A stretch of 5,915 bases of DNA from Paracoccaceae bacterium (GTDB lineage Bacteria; Pseudomonadota; Alphaproteobacteria; Rhodobacterales; Rhodobacteraceae): positions 1 to 5,915 of the forward strand of contig JANSYB010000168.1 in the NCBI GenBank assembly GCA_024742655.1, read 5' to 3'. Positions 1 through 5,808 of this stretch are shown here, piece by piece. Both the position numbers and the translations under genes were made by a program. Below the pieces are notes generated by a model, which was not told the origin of the DNA, made no database searches, and saw nothing but the letters and a program-made list of their open reading frames with translations. Every line of letters begins with the position of its first letter. Position 1 is the stretch's first letter.

Positions 1-227
1 GCAGTTTCGGGCGGCATCGGGATCCTGGCCCCGCTCTGGCAGAGCGCATGGGCGGACTTGTTGAAATACCACGGCGCGTCACGGTCAACCTCCGCGCCCA
101 TTTCGGCGGCATGGGCGGCATAGTTCCGCCCGACGCAGAAAATGCGCCGAACAGGGAAAAGGGCGGCCTCCCCCTCGACCGGAAGCGCCGGTATGGGGGC
201 CGGTTCGAAAAGATACTGGGCTTGCAT
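1..227 (-). CDS. Fumarylacetoacetate hydrolase (FAH) family protein, N-terminal part (cut by window edge)
   Basis: The first 75 codons of a minus-strand gene are present; the rest lies beyond the left edge. The start ATG (225-227) is preceded by a strong Shine-Dalgarno AGGAG (235-239) at 7 nt spacing. The protein begins MQAQYLFEP and carries RIFCVGRNYAAHAAEMG at about residues 28-44 and WYFNKSAHAL at about 53-62. These match the N-terminal signature of bacterial FAH-family enzymes of the fumarylpyruvate/acylpyruvate hydrolase type, which hydrolyse C–C bonds in dicarbonyl compounds using a divalent metal. The metal-binding acidic residues lie further on and cannot be seen. The gene follows phnM in the same direction but is separated from it by 186 bp with three hairpins and its own promoter-like sequence, so it is probably an independent transcription unit unrelated to phosphonates. 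The family call is firm; the substrate is unknown. Confidence 0.85.
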   Translation of the reverse strand, partial: MQAQYLFEPAPIPALPVEGEAALFPVRRIFCVGRNYAAHAAEMGAEVDRDAPWYFNKSAHALCQSGARIPMPPET

Positions 228-241
228 GGGCGCACTCCTGT

Positions 242-277
242 TTGTGGCCTTATGCGCGCTTCACGCGGCCAAGTCAA
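242..277 (-). promoter_or_regulatory. Sigma-70-like promoter for the FAH-family gene
   Basis: On the minus strand a -35 box TTGACT (272-277, 5 of 6 consensus) is followed by a 17-bp spacer (255-271) and a -10 box CATAAG (249-254, 4 of 6). A start site would fall near 242, leaving a leader of about 15 nt that contains the AGGAG ribosome binding site before the ATG at 227. Position, spacing and orientation fit the downstream gene. The prediction is by eye only. Confidence 0.5.
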
Positions 278-324
278 AAGTCGCCCGGCCCGAGATGCAA
301 CATGCCGGAACGGATCGCGCTACA

Positions 325-392
325 CCGTTTTCTGTAAAGAAAACGGGCTAGAAAATGCGCATTTTCTAGTGCGGAATTTGTGCAAATTCCGC
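325..392. repeat. Three tandem 22-nt hairpin palindromes with 23-nt period
   Basis: Three perfect inverted repeats lie end to end: 325-346 (left arm CCGTTTTCT, loop GTAA), 348-369 (left arm CTAGAAAAT, loop GCGC) and 371-392 (left arm GCGGAATTT, loop GTGC). Each is a 9-bp arm, a 4-nt centre and the exact complementary 9-bp arm, and single bases (347, 370) separate them. The arm sequences differ, so the geometry is shared rather than the sequence. The array begins 21 nt past the phnM stop and lies before the FAH-gene promoter. It is therefore well placed to protect the phnM mRNA 3' end or to end phn transcription. No U-run follows any hairpin on the minus strand, so this is not a classical intrinsic terminator. 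Bases 228-413 hold no gene that I can support. Confidence 0.9.
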
Positions 393-413
393 CCGCCCGG
401 CGACGCGGCGCGA

Positions 414-1556
414 TCACGCCACGCGCGCGCCGCGCGACCAGACCGCGCGCAGCGCAGGTGCGCCGCCACGCATGGTAAAGCGTATCAGATCAGCGCGTTT
501 GCCCGACGCGATCTCGCCCCGATCGTGCAGCCCGACCGCCTGCGCGGGGGTGCGTGTGACCGTTGCGATCCCGCGCGCCATGTCGTCCCAGTCATGGCCC
601 AGCTTCACCGCGGCCAGAAGCAGCGCGGAGGGCACGTAATCCGACGACAGGATATCCAGGCAGCCCGCCGCCGCCAAATCGCCCGCTGCCACGTTGCCCG
701 AATGCGACCCGCCCCGGATCAGGTTCGGCGCCCCCATGATCACCCCGATCCCCCGGTCGTGGCTGGCGCGCGCGGCCTCGAGCGTGGTGGGAAATTCCGC
801 CAGTCGCACACCGTAACCCTGCGAGGTCACGACCTGATCCTTGGTGGTGTCGTCATGGCTGGCCAGCACGGCACCGTAGTGTTTCGCGCGGGCCACCGCA
901 TAGGCCTCATGCGCCTCTCCATGCCGGTCGCGCAAGTCCTTGAGTTGCGCGACATGGGCCACGAACTCCGCATCCGACAAGCCGAACTTGCCTTTCATGT
1001 AGGCCTCGAGCTGCGTCAGATCGCGGAATTGTCGCTGGCCGGGCGTATGATCCATCAGGCTGACGATACCGACGCGGTCCTCGGGTCCGAACTCGGCCAT
1101 TTCCTCTTCCAGCGTTTCGGAACACACCTCGGCGCGCAGGTGCAGGAAATGACTGATCTTCAGCGCGTCCTCGGCGCGCAGGGCCCACAACTCGCTGGCC
1201 AGTTGGCGCGCGTATTTCATGTACCGTGCCTGTCCCGACGGGATCGAGCCGACGCGCATCGCGTCGAACACGGTCGTGATGCCGGTGCTGGCCAGTTCCG
1301 CATCATGGGCGAGGATGGCGGCGTTATGCGGCCAGTCGACCCGCGGGCGCGGCTGTATGTGTCGCTCAAGATTGTCGGTGTGCAGCTCGATCAGGCCCGG
1401 CGCCACGAAATCGCCCTCGCAATCCACGGCACCGGCGGGCACGTACCCGCCACTGTCCACGGCCATGATCTCTTCACCGCGCAGATGCACAGACCCGGTG
1501 ATGGTTTCCCCCGGAAGAACCACGGTGGCATTGGCGAGAACAAGGTCTTGTGTCAT
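414..1556 (-). CDS. phnM: PhnM, alpha-D-ribose 1-methylphosphonate 5-triphosphate diphosphatase
   Basis: This cytoplasmic amidohydrolase-superfamily enzyme removes pyrophosphate from ribose-1-phosphonate-5-triphosphate, giving the 5-phosphate substrate of C–P lyase. The 380-residue protein matches the usual PhnM length (about 378 in E. coli). Metal-site and family motifs are intact: HTDNLE at 59-64, MDHTPGQ at 168-174, ASHDD at 232-236, RGGSHSGN at 281-288 and SSDYVP at 304-309, with Asp306 as the conserved late aspartate. A typical C-terminal beta-sandwich tail (GKRADLI, 352-358) follows. The ATG at 1554-1556 has no clear Shine-Dalgarno (the preceding bases read CGCTCTC). It lies 50 bp from the divergent DUF1045 start, so phnM is either read through from phnN across the antisense gene or expressed from a promoter in or near that gene. 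The stop is followed by the hairpin array. Function is certain at family level. Confidence 0.97.
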   Translation of the reverse strand: MTQDLVLANATVVLPGETITGSVHLRGEEIMAVDSGGYVPAGAVDCEGDFVAPGLIELHTDNLERHIQPRPRVDWPHNAAILAHDAELASTGITTVFDAMRVGSIPSGQARYMKYARQLASELWALRAEDALKISHFLHLRAEVCSETLEEEMAEFGPEDRVGIVSLMDHTPGQRQFRDLTQLEAYMKGKFGLSDAEFVAHVAQLKDLRDRHGEAHEAYAVARAKHYGAVLASHDDTTKDQVVTSQGYGVRLAEFPTTLEAARASHDRGIGVIMGAPNLIRGGSHSGNVAAGDLAAAGCLDILSSDYVPSALLLAAVKLGHDWDDMARGIATVTRTPAQAVGLHDRGEIASGKRADLIRFTMRGGAPALRAVWSRGARVA

Positions 1557-1606
1557 GAGAGCGTCACGCGGATTTGGGATGGGATCATCAGGAAACGGGA
1601 AACGGC
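1557..1606. other. 50-bp divergent spacer between phnM and the DUF1045 gene
   Basis: This is the only non-coding DNA between the two divergent starts. On the plus strand it carries a GGGA (1597-1600) 6 nt before the DUF1045 ATG, which can serve as its ribosome binding site. On the minus strand there is no clear ribosome binding site for phnM. I see no convincing -35/-10 pair or Pho-box-like direct repeat in it for either direction, so any promoters must be weak, non-canonical or inside the neighbouring coding sequences. Confidence 0.5.
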
Positions 1607-2293
1607 ATGGATTACAAGCGAAACGCGATCTATTTCACCCCGCCACCCGGGCCTTTCGCGGATTTCGGCGCGGGCTGGCTCGGCTGGGATCCGGCCACCG
1701 GGCAAAGGCCCCCGGCCCCGGATATCGCCGGCTTGCCCGCAGCACGCGAGGACATCACCGCCACACCCCGAAAATACGGCCTGCACGCGACGATCAAACC
1801 ACCGTTCCGGCTGGCCGACGGGCAAAGCGTCGATGCGTTGAACGGTGCGTTGCGTGACCTGTGCGGCCAACTCGACACGATCAGGCTCGACGGTCTGGAT
1901 TGTGCCGCACTTGGCCGGTTTCTGGCCCTTGTGCCATGCGGGGATACCACGGCGCTCGACACACTCGCCGCCCGCGTGGTCCGCGATCTCGACCGGTTTC
2001 GTGCGCCACCCTCCGAGGCCGAACTGACGCGCCGCCGCGCCGGTGGGCTGAGCCCGTCGCAGGAGGGACTCCTGACCCAGTGGGGCTATCCCTACGTCAT
2101 GGATGAATTCCGGTTTCATATCACGCTGACCGGGAAACTGCCCAAGGCGCAGACCGCCGCCGTCAGGGAAATCCTTGAACCCCACATCACGCCACTCTTG
2201 CCGCGGCCCTTCACGATCGATGCCCTCAGCCTGATGGGCGAGGACGACGAAGGGGTGTTCCATCTGATCCACCGTCACGCCCTTTCCGGCTGA
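1607..2293 (+). CDS. DUF1045 phosphonate-metabolism protein, 2H phosphoesterase-like
   Basis: The only plus-strand gene in the window encodes 228 residues. It belongs to the DUF1045 family, found almost exclusively in C–P lyase clusters and often labelled putative phosphonate metabolism protein. The start ATG (1607) is preferred over an in-frame TTG at 1574 because the family begins near RNAIYFTPPPG (residues 5-15) and GGGA lies 6 nt upstream. Two HxT motifs, HAT at 60-62 (in GLHATIKPPF) and HIT at 171-173 (in FRFHITLTG), are the paired catalytic signature of 2H phosphoesterases, which open cyclic phosphates. A conserved WGYPYVMDEF (159-168) precedes the second motif. I infer that it may hydrolyse 5-phosphoribosyl 1,2-cyclic phosphate in place of PhnP, for which there is no gene here; this is not shown by the sequence. 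The gene lies antisense to its neighbours, overlaps the phnN 3' end tail-to-tail by 19 bp and diverges from phnM. Confidence 0.93.
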   Translation: MDYKRNAIYFTPPPGPFADFGAGWLGWDPATGQRPPAPDIAGLPAAREDITATPRKYGLHATIKPPFRLADGQSVDALNGALRDLCGQLDTIRLDGLDCAALGRFLALVPCGDTTALDTLAARVVRDLDRFRAPPSEAELTRRRAGGLSPSQEGLLTQWGYPYVMDEFRFHITLTGKLPKAQTAAVREILEPHITPLLPRPFTIDALSLMGEDDEGVFHLIHRHALSG

Positions 2294-2820
2294 AGGGCCG
2301 CCAGAACCCGCGTCACCGTCTGGTCCAGCGGCCCGTCATTGGCCACATGCACAACCCGCCCTAACCCGGCGGGCAGGGCATAATCCGCACGGGACAAGCG
2401 GGCCTCGATCGCGGCGGCGCTTTCGCGGCCGCGTGCAGCCAGGCGTTGCGCCAGAACGGCTGTGGGCGCGGTCAGATGCAGCGTCACGAAATCTGAGAAC
2501 TGTGCCTCCGCCCGGGCAAGAACGGACCGCGAGAGATTGACCAGACAGGTGCGCCCCTGCGCCAGATCCTGCCGAACCCGGACCGGAATGCCGTAGTAAA
2601 GACCATGCGCCTGCCAGTGCAGCACAAAATCTCCCGCCGCCCGTCGCCGGACGAACTCTGCCTCGCCGACACTGTCAAAGACCTCGCCCCCGGCATCACC
2701 CGGGCGGGTGATCACGCGGCGCACAAGGCCAAAGCCCGGCCGCGCGGCGGCCAGCGCGCGCATCACGCTGTCCTTGCCCACCCCGGATGGGCCAACCACG
2801 CCGATCAACTGACCTGTCAT
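2275..2820 (-). CDS. phnN: PhnN, ribose 1,5-bisphosphate phosphokinase
   Basis: PhnN phosphorylates ribose 1,5-bisphosphate with ATP to make PRPP, returning the ribose carrier of the C–P lyase pathway to nucleotide and cofactor metabolism. The 181-residue protein has the expected size (about 185 in E. coli). It belongs to the guanylate-kinase-like P-loop group: Walker A GPSGVGKDS at 10-18, the substrate-loop motif RRVITRP at 34-40, WQAHGLYYGIP at 69-79 and a lid-like RGRESAAAIEARL at 130-142. Its ATG (2818-2820) shares one base with the phnL stop (TGATG), indicating translational coupling. A G-rich stretch within the phnL end may act as ribosome binding site. Its stop (2275-2277) lies inside the 3' end of the opposing DUF1045 gene. 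Confidence 0.96.
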   Translation of the reverse strand: MTGQLIGVVGPSGVGKDSVMRALAAARPGFGLVRRVITRPGDAGGEVFDSVGEAEFVRRRAAGDFVLHWQAHGLYYGIPVRVRQDLAQGRTCLVNLSRSVLARAEAQFSDFVTLHLTAPTAVLAQRLAARGRESAAAIEARLSRADYALPAGLGRVVHVANDGPLDQTVTRVLAALQPERA

Positions 2821-3503
2821 CAGGCGGCCCCCCGGGGGGTAAAGGCGGAGACGTCGATCTCCCTGTCGCAGACCCGTGCCCGCGCGGCCTCGTCATGGAA
2901 GATGCCTACGATCGCGGCCCCGCGCGCCTTGGCCTCTTCGATCAGGCTCAGCACGGTTTCGCGGTTGATGGCATCCAGGCTGGCCGTGGGTTCATCCAGC
3001 AGCATCGCGGGATAGACATGGGCAAAGCCGCGCGCGATGTTAACGCGCTGCTGCTCGCCCCCCGAAAAGGTCGTGGGGCTCAGCGCCCAGAGCGCCTCGG
3101 GGATGTTCAAACGCCGCAGCAGGTCCTCGGCCCGCGCAAGGGCAGTCTCGCGGTCCTCGCCCACGGCCAGCAGAGGCTCTGCCACCACGTCGCGCGTCGG
3201 AACACGCGGCACCACGCGCAGGAACTGGCTGACATAACCCAACGTGTAACGGCGCAGGGCGAGGATGTCGCGCGGTTCGGCAGTGGCGACATCCACGTCA
3301 CCCACCATGATCCGGCCCGATGCCGCAAGGTAGTTGCCATAGATCATCCGCATCAATGTCGACTTGCCCGCACCCGACGCCCCGGTCAGCGCCACGCACT
3401 CTCCCGACGCCACCGACAACGCGGCCCCCTGCATCACAGGGATAACGGCACTCCCCTGGTTGTGCAGGGTGAACATCTTGGAAAGATTTGATATTTCGAT
3501 CAT
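2820..3503 (-). CDS. phnL: PhnL, C–P lyase ABC-type ATPase
   Basis: PhnL is a soluble ABC ATPase, needed for phosphonate breakdown, that works on the C–P lyase core complex together with PhnK and is not a membrane transporter. The 227-residue protein starts MIEISNLSKMFTLHNQG, matching the family N-terminus. A longer in-frame start at 3563 would add 20 unrelated residues and overlap phnK, so it was not used. All ABC motifs are present: Walker A GASGAGKST (41-49), Q-loop Gln93 in VSQFLRVVPR, signature SGGEQQ (147-152), Walker B MLLDEP (167-172) with catalytic Glu171, and switch His203 in GIFHDE. The start lies 4 nt after the phnK stop, with only a weak GAG upstream, suggesting coupling. The last codons contain a C6G6 tract (2828-2839). 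The stop overlaps the phnN start. Confidence 0.97.
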   Translation of the reverse strand: MIEISNLSKMFTLHNQGSAVIPVMQGAALSVASGECVALTGASGAGKSTLMRMIYGNYLAASGRIMVGDVDVATAEPRDILALRRYTLGYVSQFLRVVPRVPTRDVVAEPLLAVGEDRETALARAEDLLRRLNIPEALWALSPTTFSGGEQQRVNIARGFAHVYPAMLLDEPTASLDAINRETVLSLIEEAKARGAAIVGIFHDEAARARVCDREIDVSAFTPRGAA

Positions 3504-3507
3504 TTTC

Positions 3508-4278
3508 TCAAACCTGCAGCACAGAGGAGACAAGAAGCTGGGTGTAGGCATGCTGCGGGTCATCCAGAACCTGATCGGTCAGGCCGGTTTCCACGACATG
3601 CCCGTCCTTCATCACCATCAGTCGATCCGCCAGTAGGCGCACGACGGCCAGGTCGTGGGTGACGATGATCGCACTCAGCCCCATTTCGCGCACCAGACCG
3701 CGCAGCAGATCCAGCAGGCGCGCCTGCACGCTGACATCCAGCCCGCCGGTGGGTTCGTCCATGAAGACCAGCCGCGGACCGGTCACAAGGTTGCGCGCGA
3801 TCTGCAACCGTTGCTGCATGCCGCCCGAAAAGGCCGTGGGGCGATCGTCGATCCTGTCTTCGGGAATTTCCACCCGGCCCAGCCAGTCAATGGCGGCCCC
3901 GCGGATCTCACCGTAGTGGCGTCCCCCGACCGCCATCAGACGCTCCCCCACGTTGCCCCCCGCACTCACGCCCATGCGCAGACCGTCGCGGGCATGCTGA
4001 TGAACAAACGCCCAATCGGTGCGCCCCAGCATCCGGCGCTCCGGCTCTGACATCCGCAGCGTATCGCGCAGCCCGTCGGTGCGCGTGTCGAACAGGACCT
4101 CGCCGGCATCAGGAGCTAACTGGCCGGCGAGGCAGTTGAGGAGCGTGGATTTACCTGACCCACTTTCCCCAACGATTCCCATCACTTCCCCCGGGTAGAG
4201 GTCGAAACTCACGTCCCGGCATCCGACGCGGGACCCATAGAACCTCGCCACATCGCGAACCTGCAAAAGCGGTGTCAT
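3508..4278 (-). CDS. phnK: PhnK, C–P lyase ABC-type ATPase
   Basis: PhnK is the ABC ATPase that docks on PhnJ in the C–P lyase complex; with PhnL it forms the dual ATPase module reported to remodel the core. The 256-residue protein contains Walker A GESGSGKST (37-45), Q-loop Gln94 in FVHQH, a PhnK-type VSAGGNVGERLM segment (104-115), signature SGGMQQ (151-156), Walker B LVFMDEP (170-176) with Glu175, and switch His208 in IVTHDL. The C-terminus YTQLLVSSVLQV is typical of PhnK and of the related oligopeptide-type ATPases. The gene begins GTGATG: the ATG at 4278 is chosen because it aligns with the family start, although GTG at 4281 lies 6 nt from a good GGGAGG (4288-4293). Unlike the other junctions in the operon, phnJ to phnK is a 70-bp gap, filled mostly by two hairpins. 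Confidence 0.97.
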   Translation of the reverse strand: MTPLLQVRDVARFYGSRVGCRDVSFDLYPGEVMGIVGESGSGKSTLLNCLAGQLAPDAGEVLFDTRTDGLRDTLRMSEPERRMLGRTDWAFVHQHARDGLRMGVSAGGNVGERLMAVGGRHYGEIRGAAIDWLGRVEIPEDRIDDRPTAFSGGMQQRLQIARNLVTGPRLVFMDEPTGGLDVSVQARLLDLLRGLVREMGLSAIIVTHDLAVVRLLADRLMVMKDGHVVETGLTDQVLDDPQHAYTQLLVSSVLQV

Positions 4279-4297
4279 CACGCCTGCCCTCCCGCAT

Positions 4298-4342
4298 CCG
4301 GATTATGCGCATAATCCGGGCAAAATTCTGCGCAGAATTTTG
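4298..4342. repeat. Two tandem 22-nt hairpin palindromes in the phnJ–phnK gap
   Basis: Two perfect palindromes sit back to back: 4298-4319 (left arm CCGGATTAT, loop GCGC) and 4321-4342 (left arm CAAAATTCT, loop GCGC), separated by the single base 4320. This is the same 9-4-9 architecture and 23-nt period as the array after phnM, but the arms differ from those and from each other. The pair takes up 45 of the 70 bp between the phnJ stop and the phnK start and ends 5 nt short of the phnK ribosome binding site. Possible roles are mRNA 3'-end protection of the phnJ segment, partial transcription attenuation, or setting the ratio between core enzyme and ATPases. No terminator-like U-run follows on the minus strand. 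Confidence 0.9.
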
Positions 4343-4351
4343 GCCTCTGTC

Positions 4352-5221
4352 TCATGTCGTGCCCTCCTTGTGCGGCACGCCCTGTGCGCCGGTGTGACCC
4401 GCTGCGCGGCGCGCGCGGCAGAAATCGGTGTCCGAGCACACGAACATCCGCCCGCCCGCGTCATCCACGATCACCTCGTCCAGATAACTGTCTTCGGCCG
4501 CGCACAGGTCACAGGGATGATCCGCCTTGCTGGCCTCGAACGGGTAATCCTCGAAATCCAGGCTGACGACCTTGCAATAGGGCGGTAGGGCATAGATCCG
4601 CTGCTCGCGCCCTGCGCCGAACAGCTGGATCGCGGCCATCTCCATCTTGGGGTTGTCGAATTTCGGGATCGGCGAGGGATCCATCACATAGCGCCCCTCG
4701 ACCTTGACCGGGTAGGCATAGGAGGTGGCGATCGCGCCGTGCTGGCTGATATCCTCGTAAAGCTTTACATGCATCAGCCCGTATTCCTCCAGGCTGTGCA
4801 TCTTGCGGGTCTCCGTCTCGCGCGGCTCGAGGAAACGCAGCGGCTCGGGGATCGGCACCTGGTAGACCAGGATCTGGTCCTCGCGCAGCGTCTCCTCGGG
4901 GATCCGGTGGCGGGTCTGGATCACGCTGGCCCTGGCCGTCTCCTCGGTGGTGGCCACGCCTGCGGTCTTCTCGAAGAACTTTCGGATCGAGACCGCGTTG
5001 GTGGTGTCATCCGCGCCCTGGTCGATCACCTTGAGTGTATCCTCGGGCGTCAACGTCGCCGCACTGACCTGCACGCCGCCGGTGCCCCATCCATAAGGCA
5101 TCGGCATCTCGCGGCTGGCAAACGGCACCTGGTAGCCGGGGATTGCCAGCCCCTTGAGGATCGCCCGCCGGATCATCCTCTTGGTCTGTTCATCGAGATA
5201 GGCGAAGTTGTAATCGCTCAC
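4352..5221 (-). CDS. phnJ: PhnJ, radical-SAM C–P lyase catalytic subunit
   Basis: PhnJ cleaves the C–P bond of alpha-D-ribose 1-methylphosphonate 5-phosphate, releasing the alkane and ribose 1,2-cyclic phosphate 5-phosphate, as part of the PhnGHIJ core. The 289-residue protein (281 in E. coli) starts at GTG 5221, reading MSDYNFAYLDEQTKRMI, the family N-terminus; the GTG overlaps the stop of the upstream HAD gene (GTGA). The unusual radical-SAM cysteine set is intact: Cys237, Cys240, Cys262 and Cys268, spaced C-X2-C-X21-C-X5-C as in E. coli (241, 244, 266, 272). Gly29 in AIPGYQVPF corresponds to E. coli Gly32, the proposed glycyl-radical site. The highly conserved segments MPYGWGTGG (41-49), DQGADDTTNAVSIR (67-80) and DPSPIPKFDNPKM (181-193) are present. 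The open frame continues upstream, but the extra residues are out-of-frame translation of the HAD gene. No phnI lies directly upstream, unlike the usual phnG-H-I-J order. Confidence 0.98.
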   Translation of the reverse strand: MSDYNFAYLDEQTKRMIRRAILKGLAIPGYQVPFASREMPMPYGWGTGGVQVSAATLTPEDTLKVIDQGADDTTNAVSIRKFFEKTAGVATTEETARASVIQTRHRIPEETLREDQILVYQVPIPEPLRFLEPRETETRKMHSLEEYGLMHVKLYEDISQHGAIATSYAYPVKVEGRYVMDPSPIPKFDNPKMEMAAIQLFGAGREQRIYALPPYCKVVSLDFEDYPFEASKADHPCDLCAAEDSYLDEVIVDDAGGRMFVCSDTDFCRARRAAGHTGAQGVPHKEGTT

Positions 5222-5808
5222 AGCAGTCCCCGTTCGGTCAGGTCCCGACGCAGGATGTCGGGCGAAGTAAAATGATGGGCCTGCCAGCCCGCATTGCGCG
5301 CACCCTGCGCGTTGGCCGCACTGTCGTCGATGAACAGGCAGTCGGACGGGCTCAGCAGGTTGCGCCGGCACAGAAGATCGTAAATCTGCCGCTCTGGCTT
5401 GATCATGCCCTCGTGTCCCGACACCACCACGTCGGCAAAGGCCTCGCCCAGCTGTGGGTGCAGTTGCAGCGCCACATCCCAGGTGTCCGGGGCGAAATTC
5501 GTCAGCCCGAAAATCCCGTGCCCTTTGGCGCGCAGCCGATCCATCAGGGCCCATGTATCGGTGATCTTGCGGGCGATCGTCAGGTGGAACCGGTCGAAAT
5601 ACCCATCCAGAAGCGCGGCATGTGCGTCGGGCACCGCGGCCACGGCCTCCGCACGGCGACGCCCGCGATCCTGTTCGAGATTCCACTCGAAAAACCCGAC
5701 CTCGTCGAAGAAGCCGTCGATCTGCGCATCGTCGTCGAACGCATGGCGAAAGGCCGCGTGCGGCTCCCATGCGATCAGGACGTTGCCGATATCGAAGACG
5801 ATGTTCAT
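5218..5808 (-). CDS. HAD-superfamily hydrolase (subfamily IA-like phosphatase) in the phn operon
   Basis: The 196-residue protein (ATG 5808; a GTG at 5811 could add one residue) shows the HAD motifs in order. Motif I is FDIGNVLIAWEP with nucleophile Asp6; a cap region runs about 15-85; motif II is GLTNF with Thr103; motif III is Lys137 in MIKPERQIY; motif IV is FIDDSAAN with Asp161 and Asp162. The residue two after the nucleophile is Gly8, not the usual general-acid Asp, as also occurs in YihX-type sugar-phosphate phosphatases with a DxGN motif. It is probably a small-molecule phosphatase; the substrate is unknown. The ATG shares a base with the stop of the FosX-like gene (TGATG), and its own stop overlaps the phnJ start by 4 nt (GTGA). 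It is thus tightly coupled with phnJ, and a role on a phosphorylated ribose or phosphonate intermediate is a reasonable inference. Confidence 0.9.
   Translation of the reverse strand: MNIVFDIGNVLIAWEPHAAFRHAFDDDAQIDGFFDEVGFFEWNLEQDRGRRRAEAVAAVPDAHAALLDGYFDRFHLTIARKITDTWALMDRLRAKGHGIFGLTNFAPDTWDVALQLHPQLGEAFADVVVSGHEGMIKPERQIYDLLCRRNLLSPSDCLFIDDSAANAQGARNAGWQAHHFTSPDILRRDLTERGLL

Noticed and set aside
325..392. Classical Rho-independent terminator or CRISPR array
   Set aside because: No U-run follows any hairpin on the phnM transcript strand. The units are different palindromes separated by 1 nt, not identical repeats with spacers.
1574..1606. TTG start for the DUF1045 gene
   Set aside because: The ATG at 1607 has a GGGA at suitable spacing and gives the normal DUF1045 N-terminus; the extra 11 residues look like untranslated leader.
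48..1841. A 597-codon open frame on the plus strand
   Set aside because: It runs antisense to phnM and through the FAH gene start and hairpin array. Its arginine-, histidine- and glycine-rich product resembles no family, and the opposite strand has a clear full-length PhnM. It is a high-GC shadow frame.
1553..2278. Minus-strand 241-codon frame as a protein-coding gene
   Set aside because: The plus strand encodes a clear DUF1045 protein, and the frame is open because its first positions face GC-rich wobble bases. It is kept only as a finding because of its two 4-nt junctions, not annotated as a gene.
2787..3491. Plus-strand 234-codon frame opposite phnL
   Set aside because: It is antisense to PhnL, which carries every ABC ATPase motif. 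The product is low-complexity and resembles no family.
3504..3563. Longer PhnL start at 3563
   Set aside because: It adds 20 residues not found in PhnL and overlaps the 3' end of phnK. The ATG at 3503 matches the family N-terminus and length.
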